The notes under the pieces are model-generated. The model was given only the letters and a program-made list of their open reading frames with translations. It made no database searches and was not told the origin of the DNA. From UBA8106 sp913052135 (GTDB lineage Bacteria; Acidobacteriota; Vicinamibacteria; Vicinamibacterales; UBA823): DNA of 24,712 nt. Below, one piece after another: positions 15,100 through 22,248 of the stretch (position 1 is its first letter; each line of letters starts with the position of its first letter). The stretch spans positions 1 through 24,712 of the forward strand of contig CAJXDY010000035.1 of the NCBI GenBank assembly GCA_913052135.1, in the 5' to 3' direction. The translations under genes were made by a program, and so were the position numbers.

Positions 15100-17715
15100 T
15101 TACCGTTCCACACCAGAACCCATAAGCGCGTTGAAGACAAGCTTGAAAGTGCCATGGGTCTGAGCTCGGTGCTGTACTCGGAACCCAATTAACACAACTC
15201 GACCTTGCCCCTGCTGTACCGCAACCATCGCTGCCTTCTCCGCGATCACAGCTTCGCCAAGGAGCCAACCGCTTTGCAGAATGTCACGCTCAATAAAGGT
15301 GGCGATCCGCTCGACCCGATCGTTACGTGGTGTGGCCACCACTTCGTAGACCTGATTACCGCGGAGAAAAGTTGCCAACCCCTCAGACGGCATGCCATAG
15401 GCCAGAGGATGCTTCGAATCAATGTCGACTTTAAGTGTCGATCCGGGTGACCAAAATTCCGTTGGCGACAAACCTGCGACAAGATTTCGCACCGGTAGCT
15501 TAAACTTCTGAATCGGGAGGTTCCCGGCTTCGGCAAACGTAACAAGTGTGCCACCTTGATCAACAAAAGACTTCAGGGCAGCTACACCTTCATCTCCGAA
15601 GCCGCTACGGTAGGCGGGTGGGTAATCTTCAGGTCTTGAACGAACGCGCGCACCACTTTCAACTGGCTCACCTGTCATCCTAGCGACACTATCGGCCGGA
15701 AGAATGATCACGTCATAATTTTCATGTAAATTGCCAGCAGTGATCGTCGCATCCATTAATGATTCGTAAGGAAATGCAAAGTCCTCCAGCAGCCAGCGAG
15801 TCCAGCCTTCATCCATATTCCCACCATAGTATCGCTGGTACATTCCAATTCGAGTCTGGCGTAAGGGCTCACTGACACGACTAGAGTCGACGTTGCTCGG
15901 TGCAAAATTGACACCGGTCGTCTGCGCTATCTGCGCTACAACATCGTCAGATGCCGCAGCGGCCACGACAAAATCTCCAGCCCTGAGCCCGTTATCGGAA
16001 GTGGTAACACGCCGCACACTAACATTGTCCGCGAGCAGTAGATTGGCCGCCTTGAAGCTATCGTTCAGTCGACCGTCGAGCACGTAACCAAAACGGCCCT
16101 GCGCCACTGAGCCTTCCGGTGCAAGCAGTGCATCAACTGTCTCGATCGTAGTCTCAATAACTGATTTGACAGGATCTACACGCACACCCATAAATTCTGC
16201 CATGGTGTCGGTAGACATGTCGTACGGCCGTATGGGGTTGCCATCACGGTCTCGCGTATAAGTATTGTCTGGGTAAAAGGTCCGGCCAAGCAGCCAACGA
16301 ATCACGCCACGCTTCGGCTGAGCCATCGAGACAATGAACGATCCGGCCTTGTAAATACGACCTTCGTGGGTGAACCCAGTTGTGGCGCGTTGCACGTCGA
16401 TGCCTTGTCTGACCAAGTTATTCACCATTTTGAGCACCGTGAGCAAATCGTGTTGATCCATTGGAATTACAAATGCAACGGGTGACATCGTTTGGCCACG
16501 TTCAATTTGGCGAATGGCCTTCAGGTACGCGTTCCGGAGAACCGTGGCACGATGTCGAGCAGCTATATCCAACGTCGCGATCGCCGCGATCTTCTGCTGC
16601 TCAACGATGTCACGGACGTGCCACCACCCGCCTTCCCATGGGTTTGGGAACGTCGTTTGCGCCTCATATTCCGGTAAGCCTCTCGAACCGTTGAGTTGAT
16701 CAGGGTGAACAAACAGTGGTGTGGCCAAGCGAGCACTCGCCGACTCGGTCAACATGCCGGCGATATTATGAAAAGGAGTGATCCAATGGAAACCAAAGTG
16801 GCCCCAGCCTGAGTAGATAGCTGCATTGACAACGCCAGCCTTGCCAGCTTCTTCTTCCTTATAGGCGATGTGCGCGCCATACCAACTCATTTCACGCCAC
16901 ACCAGAGGATCGGCCTCTGGACGGATCGGCTCAGCGTAGGGTGGAACGTAGATCCTGGCACCGTAAGCACCCATCTGGTGATGATCAATGTAGGCCTGCG
17001 GAATCCAGTCGCGGAACAAAATCTTGGCACCATACTGCGACTCGACGGTATTCTGTTGGAACGCATCACGGTTGTTATCATGCCCGATATAATGATGGTA
17101 CAACCAAGGAAGACCACCGCCTTCGTACTCCGTGCCAACATTTTCGTTGTACCAATCAGTGACCATGATCTCACCGTCCGGATTGAAGGACGGAATCATG
17201 ATAGCGATGGTCTCATCGAGAATGCGCGTCACTTCATCGTCAGTACGGGTAACAAGGTCATAGGTTAGTTCGGCGGCCATTTGGCTCGAGGCAACCTCGG
17301 ATGAGTGCAGCCCCATCGACTGAACAACAACAACCTTTCCATCAAGAATCGCCTGCTCAATTTCTTGTTGAGGCACGCCGCGCGGATCACTCAACTTGGC
17401 GTTGATTTCGCGCAGTGCTTCAAGACGAGTCAAATTATCTGGTGAAGAAATAAACAGCGCTAAGAATGGATTGTCGAGTGTTGTCTGCCCCATATTCACA
17501 ACCGTGAGGCGATCACTTTCACGTCCTAGAATTTCGTAATACTCAACCAGCTTGTCCCATCGAGCTAATTTACGGTCAGCTCCCATTTGAAAACCAAAGA
17601 ATTCTTCCGGTGACGGGATGTTCTGGGCAACAACAACCTCTTGGCGAAATCCGAACAAAGTTATAGTCGCGATCAGGACGACCGCGAATCGCAGTATTGA
17701 TCGATCCGACGTCAT
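15100..17715 (-). CDS. Secreted M14 family zinc carboxypeptidase with a C-terminal GATase-like domain
   Basis: An 871-residue peptidase. ATG 17715 is preferred to a GTG at 17724 because AAGGAG lies 8 nt upstream of it. A signal peptide (LRFAVVLIATITLFGF) precedes the mature start near VVAQ. The M14 zinc ligands are H137 and E140 in MGLHSSEVA and a His in IDHHQMGAYG (about 245-246). NPDGE (178-182) and GHDNNRD (211-217) are the substrate-binding motifs, and Glu 324 in MLTESASAR is the probable general base. The C-terminal 250 residues look like a class I glutamine-amidotransferase-fold domain (YDVIILPADS, FVDQGGTLVTFAEAG, GQGRVVLIGFRVQHR) with no visible catalytic triad. It should trim C-terminal residues from peptides in the periplasm or outside. 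The aldolase and barrel genes follow. Confidence 0.9.
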   Translation of the reverse strand: MTSDRSILRFAVVLIATITLFGFRQEVVVAQNIPSPEEFFGFQMGADRKLARWDKLVEYYEILGRESDRLTVVNMGQTTLDNPFLALFISSPDNLTRLEALREINAKLSDPRGVPQQEIEQAILDGKVVVVQSMGLHSSEVASSQMAAELTYDLVTRTDDEVTRILDETIAIMIPSFNPDGEIMVTDWYNENVGTEYEGGGLPWLYHHYIGHDNNRDAFQQNTVESQYGAKILFRDWIPQAYIDHHQMGAYGARIYVPPYAEPIRPEADPLVWREMSWYGAHIAYKEEEAGKAGVVNAAIYSGWGHFGFHWITPFHNIAGMLTESASARLATPLFVHPDQLNGSRGLPEYEAQTTFPNPWEGGWWHVRDIVEQQKIAAIATLDIAARHRATVLRNAYLKAIRQIERGQTMSPVAFVIPMDQHDLLTVLKMVNNLVRQGIDVQRATTGFTHEGRIYKAGSFIVSMAQPKRGVIRWLLGRTFYPDNTYTRDRDGNPIRPYDMSTDTMAEFMGVRVDPVKSVIETTIETVDALLAPEGSVAQGRFGYVLDGRLNDSFKAANLLLADNVSVRRVTTSDNGLRAGDFVVAAAASDDVVAQIAQTTGVNFAPSNVDSSRVSEPLRQTRIGMYQRYYGGNMDEGWTRWLLEDFAFPYESLMDATITAGNLHENYDVIILPADSVARMTGEPVESGARVRSRPEDYPPAYRSGFGDEGVAALKSFVDQGGTLVTFAEAGNLPIQKFKLPVRNLVAGLSPTEFWSPGSTLKVDIDSKHPLAYGMPSEGLATFLRGNQVYEVVATPRNDRVERIATFIERDILQSGWLLGEAVIAEKAAMVAVQQGQGRVVLIGFRVQHRAQTHGTFKLVFNALMGSGVER

Positions 17716-17811
17716 AGAATTCACTCCTTCAGACGAAGTTTACGATTACATTCCCTCGGGCAATCCAGGTGAGAGCACGTCACCTAGCAAGAACTCGGTG
17801 TGATGAGCAAC

Positions 17812-18582
17812 TTAGTCGCTCCACTGCGGTGACCGCTTATCCCGAAAAGCCGTCACAGCTTCGACGACATCAGTAGTACGCATCAGTTCATTCAGATACA
17901 GTCTTTCAAGGTCGGGCAGGATCCGCTTCACCTTATCCCGAAGTCCCATGCGAGTAGCAATCACAGCATGACGAAGACCTGTTGCTGAACGGACTGCTAA
18001 GAACTGATCAAACCACGCGTCGACAGCTTCATCTAGTTCGGCATCTGGCGCAACAAGCGTCACGAGTCCCATTTCGTGCCAAGCCTTAGCGGGTCTTGTC
18101 GTGCCAGTTAGAATGGCTCGGCTGGCATGGGCGTGCCCAACACGAAGGGGAAGGAGCGCTGCCGCCGCGGGTGGAAAGGCTGCTAACGCGACTTCGGGAA
18201 TACCAAACACAGCGTCCTCGGATGCGAAGATAAAATCACACGCTAGCGCTAACTCAAAGCCTCCCCCAATGCACCGCCCTTTCACCACTGCTGCTGTGGG
18301 AGCCGGAGTCTCCAACATATCTCCAATTAATCTGTGCATTTCAGGCAACATACGTTCAACCAAACCAGGCGCGTGCTCCTGCACGCTCGCACCGAAACTG
18401 AACTCACCACCACTCCCTTCGAAGCTAACCATACGTAGTGAGTGCTCTTCTTGTAACGACGCCAAAACGGTTCGCACTTGGATCGCCATCTCGGTCGTAA
18501 TGACGTTCCCCTTCGGATGGTCTAAGACAATCTTGAGACGAGTCCGGTTTTCGTTATATATCGTTTTAATCAGTGCTGTCAT
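17812..18582 (-). CDS. Enoyl-CoA hydratase/isomerase (crotonase) resembling cyclohexa-1,5-dienecarbonyl-CoA hydratase
   Basis: A 256-residue crotonase starting at ATG 18582; a TTG at 18591 is an alternative. FSFGASVQEH corresponds to the first oxyanion-hole segment and CIGGGFELALACDFIFAS to the second. The Phe-Glu of GGGFELAL and the Glu in FGIPEVALAAFPP take the positions of the catalytic residues. The FSFGAS-x-EH signature and the AAFPPAAAALLP segment remind me of hydratases of the anaerobic benzoyl-CoA pathway (Dch), rather than of fatty-acid FadB-type enzymes. None of the other benzoyl-CoA genes is here, so the substrate could be another acyl-CoA. It lies 95 nt after pheA on the same strand, with only a weak ribosome site, and may share its transcript. 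Confidence 0.82.
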   Translation of the reverse strand: MTALIKTIYNENRTRLKIVLDHPKGNVITTEMAIQVRTVLASLQEEHSLRMVSFEGSGGEFSFGASVQEHAPGLVERMLPEMHRLIGDMLETPAPTAAVVKGRCIGGGFELALACDFIFASEDAVFGIPEVALAAFPPAAAALLPLRVGHAHASRAILTGTTRPAKAWHEMGLVTLVAPDAELDEAVDAWFDQFLAVRSATGLRHAVIATRMGLRDKVKRILPDLERLYLNELMRTTDVVEAVTAFRDKRSPQWSD

Positions 18583-18677
18583 ACAACTCAATCAACTTTC
18601 AGAAAATAACTTGATAGCTAAAGCAGTGGCCAAGCTTACATCCCATGCCAGAACATGTTCAACAATCGAACGGACGA

Positions 18678-19556
18678 CTACACAGGAACATCGCCAGTTG
18701 ACAGTCCGTCAGCACCAAGTGCTAAATCACTTTCAGCTTCAGGATCCTTCCAACCGGTATAAGAACCGAGTGTCCGAAGATATGGGGCAAACTCAGCCAA
18801 ATGCATGAGCGCGCGCCCGCAGCGAAAATCCTGTCGGTCCGCAAGCAGATCTGCATAGAACAGACACTCCCAAGGACGACCTGGAATTGGTCTGGACTCG
18901 AGCTTACCCATGTCGATTCCACGAAGCGCAAAGACACTCAAGGCTTTGAAGAGTGCACCTGGTTCGTTGGGTACAGTGAAAACGATGGTCGTTTTATCAG
19001 GTTTGCCTTCAGTGAGAGCTTCGCGGCTAATGACTAAGAAACGTGTAATATTGTCCGCGAAATCCTGGACGCCAGACTTAAGAAGAGCGAGCTTAAACAC
19101 TTCCGATGCACGCTCTGAGGCAAGAGCCGCCGCATCTTTCAGTTGCTTCTCCTGAATCATCTTTGCACTGCCAGCTGTATCAGAGGTCGCAAGGATCTCG
19201 ATGTTCTCCAATGACCGAAGAAACCGTTCACATTGTGCGAGCGCCTGTGGATGTGAGTAGATACGCCTCACATCCTCCAAGTTGGTTCCTGGAAGCGCCA
19301 CCAAATTATGAACAATCGGTAGATGCACTTCAGCTACAATTGGCAACTCATATTTGAGCAGTAAATCGTAATTACGACGAATTGTGCCACCAACTGTGTT
19401 CTCAATCGGTACAATCCCATGTGTCGCAGTTTGTCTTTCAACCGCAGTAAATACGTCTTCAAAGGTTTCGCACGGTAGCGTGTCAGCCGACGACTTATAT
19501 TTGAGTCCTGCAGCTTCACTATACGCACCTGGCGCGCCTTGATAGGCAATACGCAT
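18678..19556 (-). CDS. pheA: Prephenate dehydratase (monofunctional, ACT-regulated)
   Basis: A 292-residue prephenate dehydratase, converting prephenate to phenylpyruvate in phenylalanine synthesis. The start MRIAYQGAPGAYSEAA at 19556 is the family N-terminus, with AGGAG 10 nt upstream. The catalytic domain (about 1-185) carries IENTVGGTI and NITRFLVI, the latter holding the TRF catalytic motif. The ACT domain (about 195-275) has GALFKALSVF and ESRPIPGRPWE, the GALF and ESRP motifs of phenylalanine feedback binding. No chorismate mutase domain is fused, unlike the enterobacterial PheA. It lies 59 nt downstream of pcm, with a small hairpin in between. Confidence 0.96.
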   Translation of the reverse strand: MRIAYQGAPGAYSEAAGLKYKSSADTLPCETFEDVFTAVERQTATHGIVPIENTVGGTIRRNYDLLLKYELPIVAEVHLPIVHNLVALPGTNLEDVRRIYSHPQALAQCERFLRSLENIEILATSDTAGSAKMIQEKQLKDAAALASERASEVFKLALLKSGVQDFADNITRFLVISREALTEGKPDKTTIVFTVPNEPGALFKALSVFALRGIDMGKLESRPIPGRPWECLFYADLLADRQDFRCGRALMHLAEFAPYLRTLGSYTGWKDPEAESDLALGADGLSTGDVPV

Positions 19557-19576
19557 GTCGATCAAACTCCTGTTCT

Positions 19577-19597
19577 GTATCCGCACATGCCGGATAC
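19577..19597 (-). other. Short hairpin in the pcm-pheA gap
   Basis: GTATCCG and its complement CGGATAC pair perfectly around a 7-nt loop, 20 nt before the pheA start. There is no T-run after it on the reverse strand and no phenylalanine-rich leader peptide, so attenuation is not supported. It may affect mRNA processing or translation of pheA. Confidence 0.4.
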
Positions 19598-19615
19598 CTA
19601 GCGTTACCCACAAGC

Positions 19616-20320
19616 TTACGTCATTTTACTCCCGAAATCTTCCCAGCCATGCTGACCTACCAATGGCACAAAAACACAGCCGCATCCTAATCTTTCTACA
19701 TAACGGTCACCATTACGGCGAACAATGACGAGCCGCTGACTCGAAAGTGACCCGACAGGAACAACGAGTCGACCTCCATCCTTTAACTGGGCGAGTAGTG
19801 GTTGCGGAATTGATGGCGCACCAGCCGCCACGAGAATAGCATCGAACGGCTGATGCTCTGGTGCACCCACGCTTCCATCTCCAGTACGCATCAATACGTT
19901 TGTAATCCCAACTCGTTGCAACGTAGCATGTGCATCTTTGACAAGACCTAGATCCTGTTCGACTGCCACGACTAACTCCGCGAGACTAGCTAACACAGCA
20001 GTTTGGTATCCAGAGCCAGAACCGACATCGAGCACTCGATCCCCGCGACCCACGCTGAGAGCCTCGGTCATCACCGCAACCATGTAAGGCTGCGAAATGG
20101 TCTGGCCGCCACCGATTGGTAGAGGTCGATCTCCATAAGATTGGGAGCGATAAGGCTCGGAAACAAACTCATGTCGGGGAATGCGGCGCATCACTTCCAA
20201 AACACGGAAATCACGTACGCCTCGATTTGCGATCTGATCGCGCACCATCTGATGACGACGGGCAGTCATTTCCTGGTTAAAGGGAGGAGGCATGACATCA
20301 CATGCAACTTGAGCTGCCAT
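19616..20320 (-). CDS. pcm: Protein-L-isoaspartate O-methyltransferase
   Basis: A 234-residue Pcm, which methylates isoaspartyl residues of damaged proteins using S-adenosylmethionine. The family signature GGGQTISQPYMVA and SAM-binding motif VLDVGSGSGYQTAVLA (read as VLDVGSGSG then YQTAVLA) are intact, and VVAVEQD is the following acidic loop. The N-terminal part MVRDQIANRGVRD is the usual start of the domain. I keep the ATG at 20320; ATGs at 20293 and 20269 are possible, and none has a convincing Shine-Dalgarno. The first 17 residues are not conserved-looking. It is followed by pheA 59 nt later and may be the first gene of that transcript. Confidence 0.95.
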   Translation of the reverse strand: MAAQVACDVMPPPFNQEMTARRHQMVRDQIANRGVRDFRVLEVMRRIPRHEFVSEPYRSQSYGDRPLPIGGGQTISQPYMVAVMTEALSVGRGDRVLDVGSGSGYQTAVLASLAELVVAVEQDLGLVKDAHATLQRVGITNVLMRTGDGSVGAPEHQPFDAILVAAGAPSIPQPLLAQLKDGGRLVVPVGSLSSQRLVIVRRNGDRYVERLGCGCVFVPLVGQHGWEDFGSKMT

Positions 20321-20372
20321 CGGGGATGGCAGTTAGTAACTTGCCTAATTCACGATAATTGGCATCACACGC

Positions 20373-20378
20373 TATAAT
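20373..20378 (+). promoter_or_regulatory. Consensus -10 TATAAT for a leaderless start
   Basis: TATAAT is followed by 6 nt (CGCGCC) and the ATG of the zinc-ribbon gene. Transcription would begin at the A of the start codon. No -35 resembling TTGACA is found 15-19 nt upstream. Confidence 0.55.
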
Positions 20379-20384
20379 CGCGCC

Positions 20385-20555
20385 ATGCCTGGACCTGAAC
20401 AGCCTCCTCGCCAGCCACCTCCCAGTCCAACATCTCGCCAAGGTAGCAACGAGGATGCCATGCTATGCGAGCGTTGTGGTGCAGCGATGTTCCGGATGCA
20501 CGCCGTCTGGCGTTGCCCGTCCTGTGGATTTAAAACCGACTGCTGTGGTTGGTGA
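20385..20555 (+). CDS. 56-residue zinc-ribbon protein
   Basis: A short gene coding for 56 residues. The first 25 residues are Pro/Gln/Ser-rich and probably disordered. The rest is a zinc ribbon with C28-x2-C31 (LCERCGAAMF) and C44-x2-C47 (RCPSCGFK), ending TDCCGW with C53 and C54. The two CxxC knuckles are 12 residues apart, right for one zinc. I recall similar tiny proteins ending DCCGW in acidobacterial genomes, but have no search to confirm it. The -10 box 6 nt before the ATG supports this start; a second ATG at 20460 would leave only the ribbon. It converges on the ferredoxin gene with a 7-nt gap and no visible terminator. Confidence 0.8.
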   Translation: MPGPEQPPRQPPPSPTSRQGSNEDAMLCERCGAAMFRMHAVWRCPSCGFKTDCCGW

Positions 20556-20562
20556 CGAAACG

Positions 20563-20916
20563 CTAGGTGCCAATCATCTCTGGTGATTGGGCAGCGTCAT
20601 CTTCCAAAAGTTGGACCACCTCATCGTACGGAATCATGTCAATGGCGTCATAGTCAGCGGGACACCCAAAGTCCCTCGGCTGCGGAGCGGTTGGATTACC
20701 GAGCGACACACACAATCCACACCCAATACAGGCCTCTACACGGACTGCACAAACCATGCGTCCATCAGCATCGGGCTGCTCAATAATACAATCGTCGACG
20801 GGGCATGCCGCCTGACAAATTGAACACGCAAATGCACCAAAACATGCATCTGGATCGATAACAGCGATCTTCTTTGGTGCCCGCTTGCGAGGCCCGCTCA
20901 TCATCTTGGTCCACAT
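20563..20916 (-). CDS. Ferredoxin-like protein with two [4Fe-4S] motifs
   Basis: A 117-residue iron-sulphur protein. The first motif is C25-x5-C31-x2-C34-x3-C38-P, with three extra residues after the first Cys compared with the usual C-x2-C-x2-C-x3-C-P. The second is C63-x2-C66-x2-C69 (CIGCGLC) with the last Cys at 85 (GCPA) after a long loop. C43 and C56 are additional. It is probably a cytoplasmic electron carrier; no partner oxidoreductase is adjacent. I start at ATG 20916 because TATAAT lies 6 nt upstream; an ATG at 20901 is possible. The C-terminal 30 residues are acidic. Confidence 0.88.
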   Translation of the reverse strand: MWTKMMSGPRKRAPKKIAVIDPDACFGAFACSICQAACPVDDCIIEQPDADGRMVCAVRVEACIGCGLCVSLGNPTAPQPRDFGCPADYDAIDMIPYDEVVQLLEDDAAQSPEMIGT

Positions 20917-20922
20917 GGCGCT

Positions 20923-20928
20923 ATTATA
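20923..20928 (-). promoter_or_regulatory. Consensus -10 TATAAT for a leaderless start
   Basis: On the reverse strand TATAAT, 6 nt (AGCGCC) and ATG precede the ferredoxin. The 17 nt GCTATAATAGCGCCATG match the zinc-ribbon start region at 20371-20387 at 16 of 17 positions. No -35 match is seen. Confidence 0.55.
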
Positions 20929-21011
20929 GCCGACTACCCTCAGAAACCTGCATCCCTCTCGGCAAAAATCAGAACTTGCAATCGTGCTAACTTTTTTTGC
21001 TTTCCTTCATA

Positions 21012-22238
21012 TCATTGAGACTGCCCACGTGCCGCAATAGGCCACACTTCCGCGATTTCTTCCTGCCGCATGACATACAGATGGTCGTATAAATTCACGG
21101 TGGGATCACAATGCGGTGTCAGCAGCAGCACTTTGTCGCCGATTCTAATATTTCGAGAGGGTTCCTGGAATTCTAGAATGCCATATTCGTCACCAGCCCA
21201 GCGGTATTTGACCCCTTGAATATCTCGCAACTCCGGAGGTGCCTTATCAGTCGCAAACGCCTTCTGACCAGCATCGATAGTAATACGACCCTGAACAGGC
21301 TGGCTGATTGCCGTCGCCAAGACAAACAACGAGGGCAAAAAGTCCTCAAAGACAGTCCCAGCACTCCCACCGATACTGCGATAGTAACTGTCCATGAACA
21401 GATATGATCCGGCTTGAATTTCTGTCACACCCTCGATCTCTGTGTCGATATCGTAAGTCCCAGTGCCACCAGCAGTGATGGCTGGTACAACGTGCCCGGC
21501 ACTTCGTATTTCTCGGACTACATCCATCACTCTTGTCAGCAGCTGACCCGATTGTTGCCTACGCTGGTCCCAACCGACGAGATGCTGTAACTGGCCAGCG
21601 TACGCTTGCACACCAGCCAAACTGAGAGCCGGGCTTCTCTCGATCGCAGCTACAAGATTCACCGCATCCCTCCCGATTGAAATCCCGGTACGGTCGGCAC
21701 CCATGTTAAAATCCACAAATACTGACAAGGTTAACCCCACAGACGCTGCGGCATCATTGAGATCGCGCACATTTTCTCTTTGGTCGACAACAATCTGAAC
21801 TTTTGGATGTTCCCGCACAAGCGCCAGTAACCGCGCAAGCTTTCCTCGTGTTACTACCGGTGAAGTAATCAGAATATTTTCAAGGCCGCCCTCTGACATC
21901 ACTTCCGCTTCGCTGATCTTCGCTACGGCAATCCCGGCGGCCCCCAGTTCCAGTTGTCGACGAGCAATAACCGGGCACTTGTGAGTTGTTACGTAGGGGC
22001 GAAACCCAACCTGAGCCGCCCGTGTATGCTCCGCCATACGCTTCAGATTCGCCTCCATGCTCTCGGCATCGAGGACAAGTGCGGGTGTTGCCATTGCCCA
22101 GACACTCATGGGCTCCGGCAGTGGAATAGGGCGATGCCTCTGTGCGACCGAACTGAGATTAGCCGACTCCAAGCCAACCAATCCCCCAAGAGATGCTCCA
22201 AAAAATCCACGCCTAGTTATGTCATTCGAATTTGTCAT
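21012..22238 (-). CDS. Tat-exported D-threonine aldolase / D-serine dehydratase-like PLP enzyme
   Basis: A 408-residue fold-type III PLP enzyme (alanine racemase-like barrel plus DSD-like C-terminal domain). The start ATG 22238 is chosen over a TTG at 22265, since it gives a clean twin-arginine signal, ITRRGFFGAS with a hydrophobic run. ATPALVLDAESMEANL (49-64) is the family N-terminus, and K87 in RPYVTTHKCP is the expected Schiff-base lysine. TPHCDPTVNLYD (H376, D378) gives the divalent-metal site seen in D-threonine aldolase and eukaryotic D-serine dehydratase. It would split D-beta-hydroxy amino acids or dehydrate D-serine in the periplasm. It follows pdxJ by 10 nt, so the two are almost certainly co-transcribed. 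Confidence 0.9.
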   Translation of the reverse strand: MTNSNDITRRGFFGASLGGLVGLESANLSSVAQRHRPIPLPEPMSVWAMATPALVLDAESMEANLKRMAEHTRAAQVGFRPYVTTHKCPVIARRQLELGAAGIAVAKISEAEVMSEGGLENILITSPVVTRGKLARLLALVREHPKVQIVVDQRENVRDLNDAAASVGLTLSVFVDFNMGADRTGISIGRDAVNLVAAIERSPALSLAGVQAYAGQLQHLVGWDQRRQQSGQLLTRVMDVVREIRSAGHVVPAITAGGTGTYDIDTEIEGVTEIQAGSYLFMDSYYRSIGGSAGTVFEDFLPSLFVLATAISQPVQGRITIDAGQKAFATDKAPPELRDIQGVKYRWAGDEYGILEFQEPSRNIRIGDKVLLLTPHCDPTVNLYDHLYVMRQEEIAEVWPIAARGQSQ

Positions 22239-22248
22239 AGGGTGCACA

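Noticed and set aside
18651..18660. GAACATGTTC palindrome resembling a LexA box
   Set aside because: The half-sites are only 2 nt apart, not the 4 needed for the GAAC-N4-GTTC box, and it lies between two genes of one strand with no SOS gene nearby.
18101..18808. Forward-strand open frame of 235 codons opposite the crotonase and the end of pheA
   Set aside because: Its product is low-complexity and Ser/Arg/Pro-rich, as expected from the complement of coding DNA, while both reverse-strand genes have intact catalytic motifs.
19577..19616. Phenylalanine attenuator before pheA
   Set aside because: The hairpin has no T-run, no competing stem and no Phe-rich leader peptide.
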